A program made the position numbers and the translations under genes. Shown here one piece after another: positions 63,991 through 64,000 of a stretch of DNA of 64,000 nt. The stretch's first letter is position 1; each line of letters starts with the position of its first letter. The notes under the pieces are model-generated. The model did not search any database. It saw only the letters and a program-made list of their open reading frames with translations, and had not been told where the DNA came from. The DNA is from Paenibacillus sp. YN15 (lineage in GTDB: Bacteria; Bacillota; Bacilli; Paenibacillales; NBRC-103111). The DNA is taken from positions 62,001-126,000 of the forward strand of contig NZ_QMFA01000001.1 in the NCBI RefSeq assembly GCF_003285005.1, given 5' to 3'.

Positions 63991-64000
63991 CAGCAGGAGG

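Overview
The window looks like a chromosomal segment of a spore-forming Firmicute, most likely Paenibacillus or a close relative. The evidence is the GC-rich Bacillales-type gene content, strong AGGAGG ribosome sites with many GTG and TTG starts, spore genes (cwlJ-gerQ and a SpoVID-like LysM protein), and the gene order ysoA-tig-clpX-lonB-lon-ysxC-ysxD-hemA...hemL-spoVID, which follows Bacillus subtilis with extra genes interspersed.

Region 1 (1-17.4 kb) concerns carbohydrates. It holds the end of a Gfo/Idh/MocA dehydrogenase and a sugar isomerase, an asymmetric BmrCD-like ABC exporter pair, a metallophosphoesterase, and an oligosaccharide import set: lipoprotein binding protein, two LplB/LplC-type permeases and a YesN-like membrane AraC regulator. 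A GH35 beta-galactosidase and a heparinase II/III-like lyase follow. Region 2 (17.4-26.5 kb) is mixed: a repeat-rich gap, a DeoR regulator, an EamA exporter, a heptad-repeat coiled-coil protein, a pentapeptide-repeat protein, gerQ and cwlJ, ctaB, an AEC transporter, a small Toprim protein and a GH28 polygalacturonase.

Region 3 (26.6-29.5 kb) is an agr-like peptide-signalling cluster. It encodes a membrane protein resembling a receptor domain without a kinase, AgrB, a 40-residue AgrD, a free-standing LytTR protein and, as a separate unit, a ComA-like response regulator. A tRNA-Gly follows. Region 4 (29.6-42.5 kb) is the protein quality-control block (ysoA-like, tig, clpP, clpX, lonB, lon, ysxC) with ispG, a divergent polysaccharide deacetylase and an amidase inserted. 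Region 5 (42.5-56.8 kb) is the tetrapyrrole operon: hemA, a Met8-like gene, hemC, a cobA-hemD fusion, hemB, a fused AhbA-AhbB siroheme decarboxylase and hemL. It is preceded by an Rpn-type nuclease and ysxD, and followed by a phosphodiester glycosidase, a pseudouridine synthase and the SpoVID-like gene.

Region 6 (57.0-61.2 kb, minus strand) is a translationally overlapping kinase-regulator-isoprenyl synthase operon that resembles comP-comA-comQ, but I could find no comX. A sulfatase and an AraC regulator close the window.

The most notable material is the pair of unusual quorum-sensing-like loci. They share closely related response regulators about 30 kb apart, and each appears to lack one expected part (a kinase in one, a pheromone in the other). 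Also notable are a recurrent 60-bp intergenic element that supplies the stop codon of two genes, a perfectly centred imperfect palindrome of about 161 bp after clpX, and a siroheme decarboxylase fusion inside the heme operon.
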